From positions 1 to 35,477 of the forward strand of contig JABDBX010000012.1 of NCBI GenBank assembly GCA_013288445.1: a DNA stretch of 35,477 bases, in the 5' to 3' direction. The position numbers were made by a program, and so were the translations under genes. Positions within the stretch are counted from its first letter, which is position 1; every line of letters begins with the position of its first letter. The notes below the pieces were generated by a model. It ran no database searches. It was not told the origin of the DNA and saw only the letters and a program-made list of their open reading frames with translations. Origin of the DNA: Bacteroidota bacterium. GTDB taxonomy: Bacteria; Bacteroidota; Bacteroidia; Chitinophagales; Chitinophagaceae. Of the stretch, positions 20,485 to 28,822 are shown one piece after another.

Positions 20485-22284
20485 ATGACGCTTGCCAGCC
20501 AGATCAGACATGCCGTGGCAGATGCTTTAATGCATCTGTATCCTGAAGTTACTGTAAATATTTCTGCAATAACCGTGAACCAGACAAAGCCTGAGTTTAC
20601 CGGTGATTATACCGTTGTACTATTCCCATTCCTGAAATTGCTGCGGCAGAAACCAGACGCTATTGGCAAGCAACTCGGTGATCACCTGGTAGCGGCAACT
20701 GGTTTATTCTCTGCCTATGAAATAGTCAGTGGCTTCCTGAATCTTTCGGTAAAGGATGGCTTTTGGGTTGCTTTTATAAAGGATCATTTTACTGATGTCC
20801 ACTACGGGGAAAATGCGGGCGCTAACCGGCGCGTGATGGCAGAATACTCATCACCCAATACCAATAAGCCGCTGCATTTTGGCCACCTGCGCAATATCTT
20901 CCTGGGTGCAGCAGTATCTGAAGTATTGAAGGCAAATGGCAATGAAGTGATAAAAGGAAACCTGATAAATGACAGGGGCATACACATCTGCAAGTCTATG
21001 ATCGCATGGCAGCGTTATGCCGATGGCGCAACCCCAGAAAGCGCCGGCATAAAGGGAGATCATTTAGTAGGCGATTATTATGTAAAATTCAACGACGTAT
21101 ATAAACAAGAGGTTGCCGCGCTGGTAGGGCAAGGCAAGGACGAAAAAACAGCCGAAAAAGAAGCGCCGATAATGCTGGAGGCTCAGGAGCTGCTGCGCAA
21201 ATGGGAAGCAGGCGATGCTGACGTGCGCAACCTCTGGCAAATGATGAACGGCTGGGTGTACAAGGGCTTTGATGTAAGCTACAAACGGCTTGGCGTTTCT
21301 TTCGACAAGGTGTACTACGAAAGCGACACCTACCTGCTGGGCAAAAAGCTGGTAGAAAGCGGCGTGGATAAGGGCGTGCTTTACAAAAAGGAGGATGGCT
21401 CGGTTTGGATAGACCTGAAAGAGGAAGGGCTCGATGAAAAACTACTGCTGCGTGGCGATGGCACTTCAGTATATATGACGCAAGACCTGGGCACTGCTAA
21501 ATTAAAGTATGATGACTTCCACCTCGACCAATCTGTGTATGTAATAGCTGATGAGCAGAACTACCACATGCAGGTGCTGAAACTGATATTAAAAAAGCTT
21601 GGCGAGCCTTGCGCCGATGGCATCTTCCACCTTTCATACGGCATGGTGGAACTGCCGACCGGCAGAATGAAAAGCAGGGAAGGTACCGTTGTTGACGCCG
21701 ATGACATGGTGAGTGAAATGGTAGCTTTATCGAAAGAACAAACCGAACAGTCCGGAAAAACTGAAGGGTTTACGGCTGAGGAATTAGCGCAGCTTTATGA
21801 AACAATAGGGCTTGGCGCACTCAAATTCTACCTGCTGCGTGTGGATCCTAAAAAGAAAATGATCTTTGACCCCAAGGAGTCCATAGACCTGCATGGTTAT
21901 ACGGCTACTTTTATACAATATGCCCATGCCCGCATCTGTTCCATCCTGCGGAGAGAAAATATTGCTTTGACGCCAGATCCAACACAGTTCCAATCATTCC
22001 GGCAAACAGCCGAACTCTCCCTGCTGGAAAGGAAAATAATACTTTCTCTGGAGGAATACCCGGCAATATTGGCGGATGCTGCGAATGAATTCAACCCGTC
22101 TTCCATCTGCAATTATTCATTCCAGTTGGCGCAACTATTCAACACTTTTTATGATGCACATAGCATATCAAAAGCCGAGAGCGAAGAGAAGAAACACCTG
22201 CGGCTGATGATAATAATAATGACGGCATCTGTGCTGCGCCACGCCATGAAGTTGATGGGGATACGGTTGCCGGAAAAGATGTAG
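20485..22284 (+). CDS. argS: arginyl-tRNA synthetase
   Basis: The protein has 599 aa, within the usual range. It charges tRNA-Arg with arginine in the cytoplasm (class Ia). The N-terminal additional domain (1-105) recognises the tRNA D-loop. The HIGH-type motif is HFGH (131-134) in SSPNTNKPLHFGHLRN. The KMSKS-type motif is MKSREGT near residue 395. The C-terminal DALR anticodon-binding domain begins near 475 (TATFIQYAHARICSIL) and ends in LRHAMKLMGIRLPEKM. It is a single essential housekeeping gene with its own promoter. It converges with the SBBP protein gene, the two stop codons being 2 bp apart, and no terminator hairpin is visible in that gap. Confidence 0.97.
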   Translation: MTLASQIRHAVADALMHLYPEVTVNISAITVNQTKPEFTGDYTVVLFPFLKLLRQKPDAIGKQLGDHLVAATGLFSAYEIVSGFLNLSVKDGFWVAFIKDHFTDVHYGENAGANRRVMAEYSSPNTNKPLHFGHLRNIFLGAAVSEVLKANGNEVIKGNLINDRGIHICKSMIAWQRYADGATPESAGIKGDHLVGDYYVKFNDVYKQEVAALVGQGKDEKTAEKEAPIMLEAQELLRKWEAGDADVRNLWQMMNGWVYKGFDVSYKRLGVSFDKVYYESDTYLLGKKLVESGVDKGVLYKKEDGSVWIDLKEEGLDEKLLLRGDGTSVYMTQDLGTAKLKYDDFHLDQSVYVIADEQNYHMQVLKLILKKLGEPCADGIFHLSYGMVELPTGRMKSREGTVVDADDMVSEMVALSKEQTEQSGKTEGFTAEELAQLYETIGLGALKFYLLRVDPKKKMIFDPKESIDLHGYTATFIQYAHARICSILRRENIALTPDPTQFQSFRQTAELSLLERKIILSLEEYPAILADAANEFNPSSICNYSFQLAQLFNTFYDAHSISKAESEEKKHLRLMIIIMTASVLRHAMKLMGIRLPEKM

Positions 22285-22286
22285 GG

Positions 22287-25211
22287 CTATTCCTTCACAA
22301 ATTTCCTTACCACGTCTCCGTTTATCCTAAGGAAGTACACTCCTTTGGGTAGTGTAGCGACATCAACCTGCGCTTGCGTAGCGTTATACGCTCCGTTAAA
22401 AACACCCTGGCCCAACAGGTTAAAGATAGATATACTACCAATGGGTTCGTCGCAGGTGATGAATAACTTATCCTGCACAGGCATAGGGTAAATAACAAGG
22501 TCGCGAATTGATGATGGTATATTTTTTACTCCGGCAATACAATCAGTTGTTATAGCAATCACTTTTTCTGCTACCGTGGTACCGCAGGTATTCGTAACAG
22601 CATATTTTATTGTGTCTGTCCCCGCCATTACTGGTGACACAGCGCCAGCAGCAACAGTAGCAACGCCGATATTGCTGCTGCTCCAGATACCGCCTGTAAC
22701 CGCATCTGCAAGCACAGCCATAGAATCTATACAAACACTGTTTTGACCAGATATGGTCCCCGCATCCGGCAAGCTATCCACATGGATAATATGGGTTGCA
22801 GATACTTCGCTGCAACTGTTGGCGACACTATACCTGATGGTATCAGTGCCGGTGGTGATGCCGGTTATGGTACCGGAGGTCACGGATGCGGTTGCATTAT
22901 TTGACGTCCATACGCCGCCTGACAGGGATTCTGAAAGTGTGATGTGGCTGCCAGTACACACAATTGATGCGCCTGTGATGCTTCCTGCCGGGGGCAAATT
23001 ACAATCATTAAATTTCGCTAAAAAAGCATCCTCGGCAGCGCCGCCATCTGCTTCCGTAGTTTGGTAGGCTCCGGGCGTGGCAATACCCGAAAGACTATTT
23101 GTGTACCCTGCAATATACACATGGCTGGTCCGGTCTTTTGCTACGCCAATCCCATTATCCGCCCCACTTCCCCCATAATAAGTACCCCACTTCAAAGCCC
23201 CGGAGCTGTCGAATTTCACCAAAAAGGCATCCTGCGTGCCACCACCGTACACCGGCTGATAGGCACCTGCTGTAGCCACCCCCGTATCGGCGCCAGTAAT
23301 ACCGGTAAAATATACACTACCGGCAGTATCCGTTACCAACCCATATCCTGCATCATATCCTCCGGCGCCAAAATAGGTACCCCACGAAAGAGCGCCCGCA
23401 CGGGTAAACCTGGCAAGGAAGCAATAGTTAAACCCAAAAGAAGCGCTGGTATGATATGCGCCTGAGGTAGCGATGAAGGATAAGCTGGTGGTCCATCCTG
23501 TAATAAATATATTTCCAACACTGTCTGCCGCTACACCGTATCCTGCATTTTCCCCGGTGCCGCCATAATATGTCGCCCACCGGATATGACCGGCGCTGCT
23601 GAATTTAGCTAAAAACGCATCGGGTCTGCCCGTACCCACCGCTATATAAGCGGTATCATAGCCATATACAGTGGCAATGCCTTCAGGGCTTGTACTGCTT
23701 CCGGTAACCAGCACATTGTTAGAGTCATCGATTGCTATAGCCCAGGCCTCGTCTATACCGGTACCCCCGTAATACGTGGACCACTGTATGGCTCCGGCAT
23801 TACTAAACTTAGCTACAAAAGCGTCCTGGATACCGCCACCAAATGTTGGCTGGTAGGTACCCGTAGTAGATAGGCCAGTTGTACTTTCCGTTTGCCCGGC
23901 AATATATAAATAGCCAGAGTCGTCTATGGCTATTCCCGCGGCCCCATCCTGGTTAGCCCCACCAATATAAGTAGCCCATTGTATGAGGCCGGCGCCGTTG
24001 AACTTAGCTAAAAACGCATCACTGGCCCCGCCCAAGGTAGTATGATACGCCCCAGGCGTAGCTATGCCTGATGTACTACTTGTTGCCCCGGTAATGTACA
24101 AATTTCCCGCTGTGTCCGTTACTACACCTGCAACATCATCATAGTTGGTGCCGCCATAATAGGTAGCCCACAGAATAGCACCGGCGCTATTGAATTTTGC
24201 AAAAAAACCATCAGTAAAGGAGGGCGCTGAAGCAGCGGTAGTATCGTATGCGCCTGACGTGGCAATACCCGATATACTGGTGGTATATCCCGAAATGAAC
24301 ACATTCCCGGCCCTGTCTGTTGTTATTCCCTGGGTATAGTCTGCCCCGCCACCGCCATAATAAGTACCCCATGCAAGAGTAGGGTCTATTACCAATGTAC
24401 CCGAATAGCTGCCCGTTTCATAAGTAAGCATGTTATCTGTAAGTTTAAAGCTACTTACTATCTTACTGCCGTCCTGCTGGTAGCTAATTGGAGCCTGCTC
24501 CGAAATGCTGCCCATTGGCGTTGCAGCGGTAAGGCTGCCGTCATCGTTGATACTGATGTTGGTAGCCCCACCATATTTCAATTGTATGTTAGCTACATTT
24601 CCTCCTGCTCTCACCACGAACTCATACTCCAGGTGGCCATTGTTTATACGCAATACCCAGTCTATATTCGGATAAATGTCTTTATAGGTGATCTTGCCGT
24701 AGGTATAAGCACTGACGCTATTGCCCATTGTGGCTGAAGTGAAATAATTTTCATAGTAGTCCTGTTTTTCTTCCGCAATAATTTGGGCATCTTTATTAGC
24801 GCCAACTAAGTCCACATCCATTCGATACATGGAAACCTTTCCCTGACCTGAGCCAAAGGAAAGAGCGCTTTTTGGAGCTATTGGTGGCTTCGTTCCAGGC
24901 AATTGGAATTTGGAATTTGACTCTTTGCCCGATTGAACACGATCCATTTTACTGAACTGGTAATGGACGGCTCCGTTACCGATGAAAATATTTAGTCCTG
25001 GCGCCGCAGCTACTTTGAATTGAATATCTGGCCTTGCCTTACCATACAGGTCGGCCACTTGCCCCTTGTTCTCAATAAACGACAATGGCGCACGATTTTG
25101 GTATTGGGCTGAAACGGCCGGGGAATGATTGCCCACCGGATTGCCAATTGTTTTCCCCTGTGCAGCAAGGGCGAGATGAGCGATAAGGAACGTAAAAAAT
25201 ATATGCTTCAT
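22287..25211 (-). CDS. secreted SBBP-repeat protein with T9SS C-terminal sorting domain
   Basis: The protein has 974 aa. Residues 1-18 are a signal peptide. Residues about 35-280 match the N-terminal domain (DUF7948-like) that precedes SBBP propellers: LSFIENKGQVAD, DIQFKVAAAPGLNIFIG, YENYFTSATMGN. Residues about 285-700 hold seven SBBP units of about 60 residues, each with a TYYGG-type start, D.AGN.YI.G and a DAFLAKF end; this is a predicted beta-propeller. Two Ig-like PKD/Big_2-like repeats follow (715-880). The last 80 residues are a type A T9SS signal (VIYPMPVQDKLFI...FNLLGQ...LPKGVYFLRI...VVRKFVKE). It is probably exported and attached to the surface or released; adhesion is a guess. An AATTCCA repeat tract encodes part of residues near 98-104. 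Confidence 0.92.
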   Translation of the reverse strand: MKHIFFTFLIAHLALAAQGKTIGNPVGNHSPAVSAQYQNRAPLSFIENKGQVADLYGKARPDIQFKVAAAPGLNIFIGNGAVHYQFSKMDRVQSGKESNSKFQLPGTKPPIAPKSALSFGSGQGKVSMYRMDVDLVGANKDAQIIAEEKQDYYENYFTSATMGNSVSAYTYGKITYKDIYPNIDWVLRINNGHLEYEFVVRAGGNVANIQLKYGGATNISINDDGSLTAATPMGSISEQAPISYQQDGSKIVSSFKLTDNMLTYETGSYSGTLVIDPTLAWGTYYGGGGADYTQGITTDRAGNVFISGYTTSISGIATSGAYDTTAASAPSFTDGFFAKFNSAGAILWATYYGGTNYDDVAGVVTDTAGNLYITGATSSTSGIATPGAYHTTLGGASDAFLAKFNGAGLIQWATYIGGANQDGAAGIAIDDSGYLYIAGQTESTTGLSTTGTYQPTFGGGIQDAFVAKFSNAGAIQWSTYYGGTGIDEAWAIAIDDSNNVLVTGSSTSPEGIATVYGYDTAYIAVGTGRPDAFLAKFSSAGHIRWATYYGGTGENAGYGVAADSVGNIFITGWTTSLSFIATSGAYHTSASFGFNYCFLARFTRAGALSWGTYFGAGGYDAGYGLVTDTAGSVYFTGITGADTGVATAGAYQPVYGGGTQDAFLVKFDSSGALKWGTYYGGSGADNGIGVAKDRTSHVYIAGYTNSLSGIATPGAYQTTEADGGAAEDAFLAKFNDCNLPPAGSITGASIVCTGSHITLSESLSGGVWTSNNATASVTSGTITGITTGTDTIRYSVANSCSEVSATHIIHVDSLPDAGTISGQNSVCIDSMAVLADAVTGGIWSSSNIGVATVAAGAVSPVMAGTDTIKYAVTNTCGTTVAEKVIAITTDCIAGVKNIPSSIRDLVIYPMPVQDKLFITCDEPIGSISIFNLLGQGVFNGAYNATQAQVDVATLPKGVYFLRINGDVVRKFVKE
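24900..24919. repeat. GGAATTT short-motif tract inside a coding sequence
   Basis: CAATTGGAATTTGGAATTTG has the same motif as the intergenic tracts at 1178-1267 and 20364-20393. It keeps the frame of the SBBP gene and encodes NSKFQL on the minus strand. Confidence 0.6.
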
Positions 25212-25295
25212 AAAATATTATATCGTAAAGGTACGACTTTAGTCCTTTCGCAATTTTGGTCTTGTCTCCGTTCGGGCCGTCAATAACCGAGTACA

Positions 25296-25562
25296 CTATA
25301 ACGATTTCAATACCAAGTAGTATAGTACAATACCAGCTATTATTGTTACTATTTCTGTTTTAATTTTTGTTTTTATATCCTTTGAATATTTGTTGGTAAA
25401 TATACTTGCGATTGCAAGTGGCAGGCCAATAATAAAAATAAAAAATACGCCCATACCATCATGGTCCTTATAAGTTTCAAAATAAAACGTCCATACGCCC
25501 CAAAGAATCGCAATCAGGGAAAGTATAGGAAGCGGTGTAACAAATTTCATCCAATTGTTCAT
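25296..25562 (-). CDS. small membrane protein (88 aa)
   Basis: From the ATG at 25562 the product MNNWMKFVTPLPILSLIAILWGVWTFYFETYKDHDGMGVFFIFIIGLPLAIASIF... has three predicted membrane helices: about 9-27, 37-55 and 70-86. The second half (TNKYSKDIKTKIKTEIVTIIAGIVLYYLVLKSL) has a basic loop. The frame is open to 25664, but those residues look like translated leader. No family is recognised. Its promoter would lie between it and the divergent methyltransferase gene. A single-gene unit is likely; the function is unknown. Confidence 0.6.
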   Translation of the reverse strand: MNNWMKFVTPLPILSLIAILWGVWTFYFETYKDHDGMGVFFIFIIGLPLAIASIFTNKYSKDIKTKIKTEIVTIIAGIVLYYLVLKSL

Positions 25563-25681
25563 TGTGCACAAATGTAAATAAAAAATCCTGCGACAGTTGC
25601 ATCGCTGTTCAATATATATACACAAATTGCCTCTCCAGGGAAATTTTTCTTTCATCGCGCACAAACTGCTAATTTTAGCCC

Positions 25682-26839
25682 ATGCGCTATATATGGCAAC
25701 ACATAAGCACCATAACGGAAACCTATGATGGCAGCCTGCCGCTGGCGCACTTTCTTAAAAATTATTTCAAACAGTACCCGATACTTGGTAGTCGCGACCG
25801 CAGGATACTAAGCGCTATGGCGTATAGCTGGTACCGCAGCAAAAAGGGACTTACCAGGAACGAAGCAGGAACAGAGATTGAGCCACTGGTAAAAAACTGC
25901 CTTAGTGTTTGTAATGTCCTGTTGCCTTCATTCCCCCTCGATCCCACACCACCAATGGCCTTTGATATTGAGGCCCTATTCCCATATAATATCCCACATT
26001 CCAAAGGCATTTCTTCGCATGAATGGCTGCAATCGATGCTATCGCAACCCGATCTTTTTATCAGGGTGCGGAAGAACAAAACGAAGATCATAGACCTGCT
26101 GCGAAGCCAGGATATACCATTTAATTTTATCACCGATAACTGCCTGTCGCTGCCTAATGGCGCCAAAATTGATGCATTGCTGCCGCCAGACAGCTATGTG
26201 GTGCAGGATGCTTCTTCCCAAAAAACCGGAGACTACTTTAAGCCCAAAAAAAATGAACAATGGTATGATTGCTGCGCCGGCGCCGGCGGAAAGTCTCTTT
26301 TGCTGAAAGATATGGAACCGGGCGTTAGGCTTATAGCATCGGACTTACGGGAAACCATCCTCCACAACCTCCGGCAAAGATTCAAACTATATGGGCATAC
26401 GCTTCCGGAAACATATGCAACAAACGTAGCCGATAAGCTACAATTAGAAAAAGCCTTAGGTGGAAGGAAGTTCGACAACATTATTTGCGATGCGCCTTGT
26501 AGCGGATCAGGCACGTGGGCGCGCACACCCGAGCAGCTTTATTTTTTCGACCCTGCTGTTTTGGATAAATTCTCTGCATTGCAAAAAACAATAGCGGTAA
26601 ATGCTGCCCGGTATTTAAAAGCCAGCGGCAGGCTACTGTATATTACGTGCTCAGTGTTTGAAGCCGAAAACGAGCAGGTAGTTGAGGAAATAACAGGTGC
26701 GACGGGGCTAACATTAGTACGATCGCAACTGATCAATGGAACAGGTATTCATGCGGATAGTATGTATATAGCGGAATTGGTTTCTGAGGAGTTTGTTTGG
26801 GTGCATTTCAAATCTTCGCGCTTTAAGCAGCCCTTTTAA
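25682..26839 (+). CDS. RsmB/NOP2/Sun-family RNA m5C methyltransferase, C-terminus rewritten by an IS
   Basis: As it reads now the protein has 385 aa. It is an AdoMet-dependent enzyme that methylates C5 of a cytosine, usually in 16S rRNA. The N-terminal part (1-170) is the family-specific RNA-binding region. The catalytic domain has the AdoMet motif WYDCCAGAGGKSL (195-205), motif DAPCSGSG with the release Cys C273 and motif YITCS with the nucleophile C323. The IS at 26799 entered codon 373. Joining the sequence at the 8-bp target duplication gives the ancestral end FVFAPISV (378 aa, stop at 28089-28091). Now the ORF reads into the IS end and gains WVHFKSSRFKQPF. The catalytic core is intact, so the enzyme is probably active. 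Confidence 0.88.
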   Translation: MRYIWQHISTITETYDGSLPLAHFLKNYFKQYPILGSRDRRILSAMAYSWYRSKKGLTRNEAGTEIEPLVKNCLSVCNVLLPSFPLDPTPPMAFDIEALFPYNIPHSKGISSHEWLQSMLSQPDLFIRVRKNKTKIIDLLRSQDIPFNFITDNCLSLPNGAKIDALLPPDSYVVQDASSQKTGDYFKPKKNEQWYDCCAGAGGKSLLLKDMEPGVRLIASDLRETILHNLRQRFKLYGHTLPETYATNVADKLQLEKALGGRKFDNIICDAPCSGSGTWARTPEQLYFFDPAVLDKFSALQKTIAVNAARYLKASGRLLYITCSVFEAENEQVVEEITGATGLTLVRSQLINGTGIHADSMYIAELVSEEFVWVHFKSSRFKQPF

Positions 26840-27848
26840 AATCAGTTTTTGTTAATGCGATGATTTTATCCCATCGTTCATTCATGCTTGTGACACGTAG
26901 GTTAAGCATATTTTGAGCACCGGCACCTGACCATCGCTGACCTGATAATTTCATTCTCTTTTGGACTACCGTTCTATGTGCTGATTCGATTGCGCCTGAA
27001 CCCATAATGCCTGCGCCTATTTTTTTGTATCTGCTGTAGTCCATTCGTTGCTTGTTTGATTCATAATACTCAATAAGCTGCAATGCCTCCTTGCTGTCAC
27101 TTAACCTTTTGATATTTTTGATAACGTTTGCTACTTTGCTTTGGAGTAGTAGTTCTTTTTGTTTTTCAGTCCATCGCTTTCGTTTCTTTTCGTCTTTAAA
27201 ATGTTTTTCAGCAAACCCATGAAGGTGTTCTGCTGCATGGTAGTAGTCAAGTATTGATATAGCTTGGGGGTATGCATCTTCTATCCAATTCTTTATCCAT
27301 GGTGCGCCATCTGAAATGAATACAAGCTTCTCGTTGTTCACCCGGTAAGCATCTATCATATCTTCCATCTGCTGACAAAAGGTCTTGCTATTCCCAAGAA
27401 GGGCTTTGTATTGCGAATGCCTTATCCAGCCTGGCTTTTCGCCAGCATGAATACAATCTCCTGATTTGAACAACCGGCCAACTTTTACCTCCTTCCATTC
27501 ATCTTTACGGGTTAATATCATCCCGCCATCGGCTTCAACATATAAGACTTCATTTTCCATAACCGGAGGTAGTGTCCTTTCCCCGGGATCGGTCGTTTTG
27601 CCTATTTGTTCACCATACGCATCTGTAACCCGATATATCTGACTTGCACTTACTTTTACTGATGTAAGCTTTTCAAGAATCTCATTTCCTTTCTGATAAC
27701 AATCAAGATGACCTACATAAACTATCTGCTCCTGCATCAAACTGCTTATCTGAAAGCCATTGTGACCCGTACTGAAGGGATGTTGGTTATTAACTTCTAT
27801 CCAACCCAGAGTCGTGAGGTTTTTTTTTACGCTCATTGCGTGGAACAC
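26823..27848 (-). CDS. IS transposase, main catalytic frame
   Basis: This frame codes for the catalytic part of a DDE-type transposase. Visible landmarks are EADGGMILTRKDEWKEVKVGRLF, LVFISDGAPWIKNWIEDAYPQAISILDYYHAAEHL, and GSGAIESAHRTVVQKRMKLSGQRWS, the ISKra4-type order of acidic residues as I know it. The first residues (about 1-10) are translated from the overlap with the upstream frame and are unlikely to be used as an independent start. The natural product is probably a fusion of about 390 aa with the 70-aa upstream frame, made by slippage on a run of nine A. The last codons overlap the end of the methyltransferase gene, read on the other strand. Confidence 0.85.
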   Translation of the reverse strand: MFHAMSVKKNLTTLGWIEVNNQHPFSTGHNGFQISSLMQEQIVYVGHLDCYQKGNEILEKLTSVKVSASQIYRVTDAYGEQIGKTTDPGERTLPPVMENEVLYVEADGGMILTRKDEWKEVKVGRLFKSGDCIHAGEKPGWIRHSQYKALLGNSKTFCQQMEDMIDAYRVNNEKLVFISDGAPWIKNWIEDAYPQAISILDYYHAAEHLHGFAEKHFKDEKKRKRWTEKQKELLLQSKVANVIKNIKRLSDSKEALQLIEYYESNKQRMDYSRYKKIGAGIMGSGAIESAHRTVVQKRMKLSGQRWSGAGAQNMLNLRVTSMNERWDKIIALTKTDFKRAA

Positions 27849-27999
27849 TGCCTATGCTTTTTTCAAAAACTTCTCGCCCCATACCCTGCCAAATGGAAAC
27901 GAACGTCTTCTCATAATCATAGAAATTATCCAACTTGCCTAACGCTTTAAGTTTATCGTAATGAGCCTCGCAAGCCTGCAGATATTCTTCCTTGGTCAT
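27790..27999 (-). CDS. IS transposase, N-terminal frame
   Basis: The first frame of the element starts MTKEEYLQACEAHYDKLKALGKLDNFYDYEKTFVSIWQGMGREVFEKSIGSVP, then RNERKKK and a short tail before a stop (69 aa). It continues into the main frame across a run of nine A on the minus strand (27820-27828). A transcript with one A fewer joins the two as RKKNLTTLGWIEV, in the frame of the main ORF. The joined protein looks like an unbroken transposase, so this is either transcriptional slippage or a recent frameshift. The start ATG is 65 bp from the right IS end. Confidence 0.75.
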   Translation of the reverse strand: MTKEEYLQACEAHYDKLKALGKLDNFYDYEKTFVSIWQGMGREVFEKSIGSVPRNERKKKPHDSGLDRS

Positions 28000-28145
28000 A
28001 ACTTATTGTTTTGGTTCAAGCACAAGTTACGATTTTTTTACCTGGAAGATTTGAAATGCACCCGTTTGTTTTCGCACCAATATCTGTGTAGAAAAAGATA
28101 TAACTTAGCAAAAAAATACAGTGCGGCCTCAATAAAATAATGCAT

Positions 28146-28391
28146 ATGATACAAACCGTAGTTACCCCGCAAAAACAAGACTTTGATATGGCGGTATCCT
28201 TACCAGCTGACTATATCGGGAAGGAAGTTCACGTACTCTTTTATATTGATGACGAAGTAAAAAAAACAACGACTTCCATCTTGCCAAAGAAAAAGCCTTC
28301 TGATTTTTTCGGCATACTAACAAAGGAAGAAGGCGAAAATTTTGACAAGCATATTCAGCAAATACGCGACGAATGGGACAGAAATTTCTAA
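28146..28391 (+). CDS. vapB: predicted antitoxin of a PIN-toxin pair
   Basis: From the ATG at 28146 the product is MIQTVVTPQKQDFDMAVSLPADYIGKEVHVLFYIDDEVKK, then a Lys/Pro linker and SDFFGILTKEEGENFDKHIQQIRDEWDRNF (81 aa). The N-terminal half resembles an AbrB-like or small beta-domain antitoxin (SLP.DYIGKEV.V). The acidic-to-basic C-terminal helix is typical of the toxin-inhibiting tail. The ORF could start two codons earlier (28140). Its end overlaps the toxin start by 19 bp, which supports translational coupling. It lies 82 bp downstream of an IS end and would lose any upstream promoter beyond that point. Confidence 0.7.
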   Translation: MIQTVVTPQKQDFDMAVSLPADYIGKEVHVLFYIDDEVKKTTTSILPKKKPSDFFGILTKEEGENFDKHIQQIRDEWDRNF

Positions 28392-28762
28392 TTGACACCA
28401 ACGTTATCTCGCATTTGTTTGCAGAAAGGCTACCTGAAACGGGAAAAGAATTTGTAAAAAATGTTATCAATGCAGATTTTATTATTTCGGTAGCTGTTGA
28501 AATAGAGGTATTGACTTACCATGAAATACCTGAAAAAATGACGCTTATCGAAGCTTTCATAAATCTTGCAACTATTTTGCCGCTTGATAAAGACGTTACC
28601 AGAAAAGCGATTGAGCTCCGTAGAATTCAAAGGAAGCTTAAACTTGCAGATGCTATTATTGCAGCCACGGCCATTGTTTATCAATTAACGCTTATCACAA
28701 ATAATACGAAAGACTTTAAAGACCTCAAAAAGTTAACTATTATTGACCCTCATAGTCTATGA
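28373..28762 (+). CDS. vapC: PIN-domain ribonuclease toxin
   Basis: The protein has 129 aa, typical for VapC. PIN-domain acidic residues are visible: D8 in FLIDTNVISH, E43/E45 in VAVEIEVLTYHE, D93 in KLADAIIAATA, and D114 in LITNNTKDF. These would coordinate Mg2+/Mn2+ for RNA cleavage. VapC toxins usually cut tRNA or rRNA when freed from the antitoxin. The gene overlaps the upstream antitoxin gene. The target RNA cannot be predicted. The end IIDPHSL is a common PIN C-terminus. Confidence 0.88.
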   Translation: MGQKFLIDTNVISHLFAERLPETGKEFVKNVINADFIISVAVEIEVLTYHEIPEKMTLIEAFINLATILPLDKDVTRKAIELRRIQRKLKLADAIIAATAIVYQLTLITNNTKDFKDLKKLTIIDPHSL

Positions 28763-28822
28763 TAACGGAACCCTATCATCAATTCAAAACTAAGAAAAGT
28801 CGTCAAATCTAAATCGCGTGGC

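Larger units (their letters stand above)
26799..28063 (-). mobile_element. complete ISKra4-like insertion sequence (ISMich2-like subgroup by size)
   Basis: The element is 1265 bp. The ends are perfect 19-bp inverted repeats, GGGTGCATTTCAAATCTTC at 26799-26817 and its complement at 28045-28063. The 8-bp direct repeat GTTTGTTT lies on both sides (26791-26798 and 28064-28071). GGG ends, 8-bp duplication and length of 1.25-1.4 kb fit my memory of the ISMich2 subgroup of ISKra4. It carries two overlapping frames encoding one transposase. It inserted into the last codons of the methyltransferase gene, just upstream of vapBC. Confidence 0.92.

Noticed and set aside
22284-22287. shared terminator between the convergent argS and SBBP genes
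   Set aside because: The gap is 2 bp and I see no stem followed by a T run in either direction near it.
25682-26839. methyltransferase as a pseudogene
   Set aside because: The IS removed only the last six residues, and both catalytic cysteines and the AdoMet site are intact.
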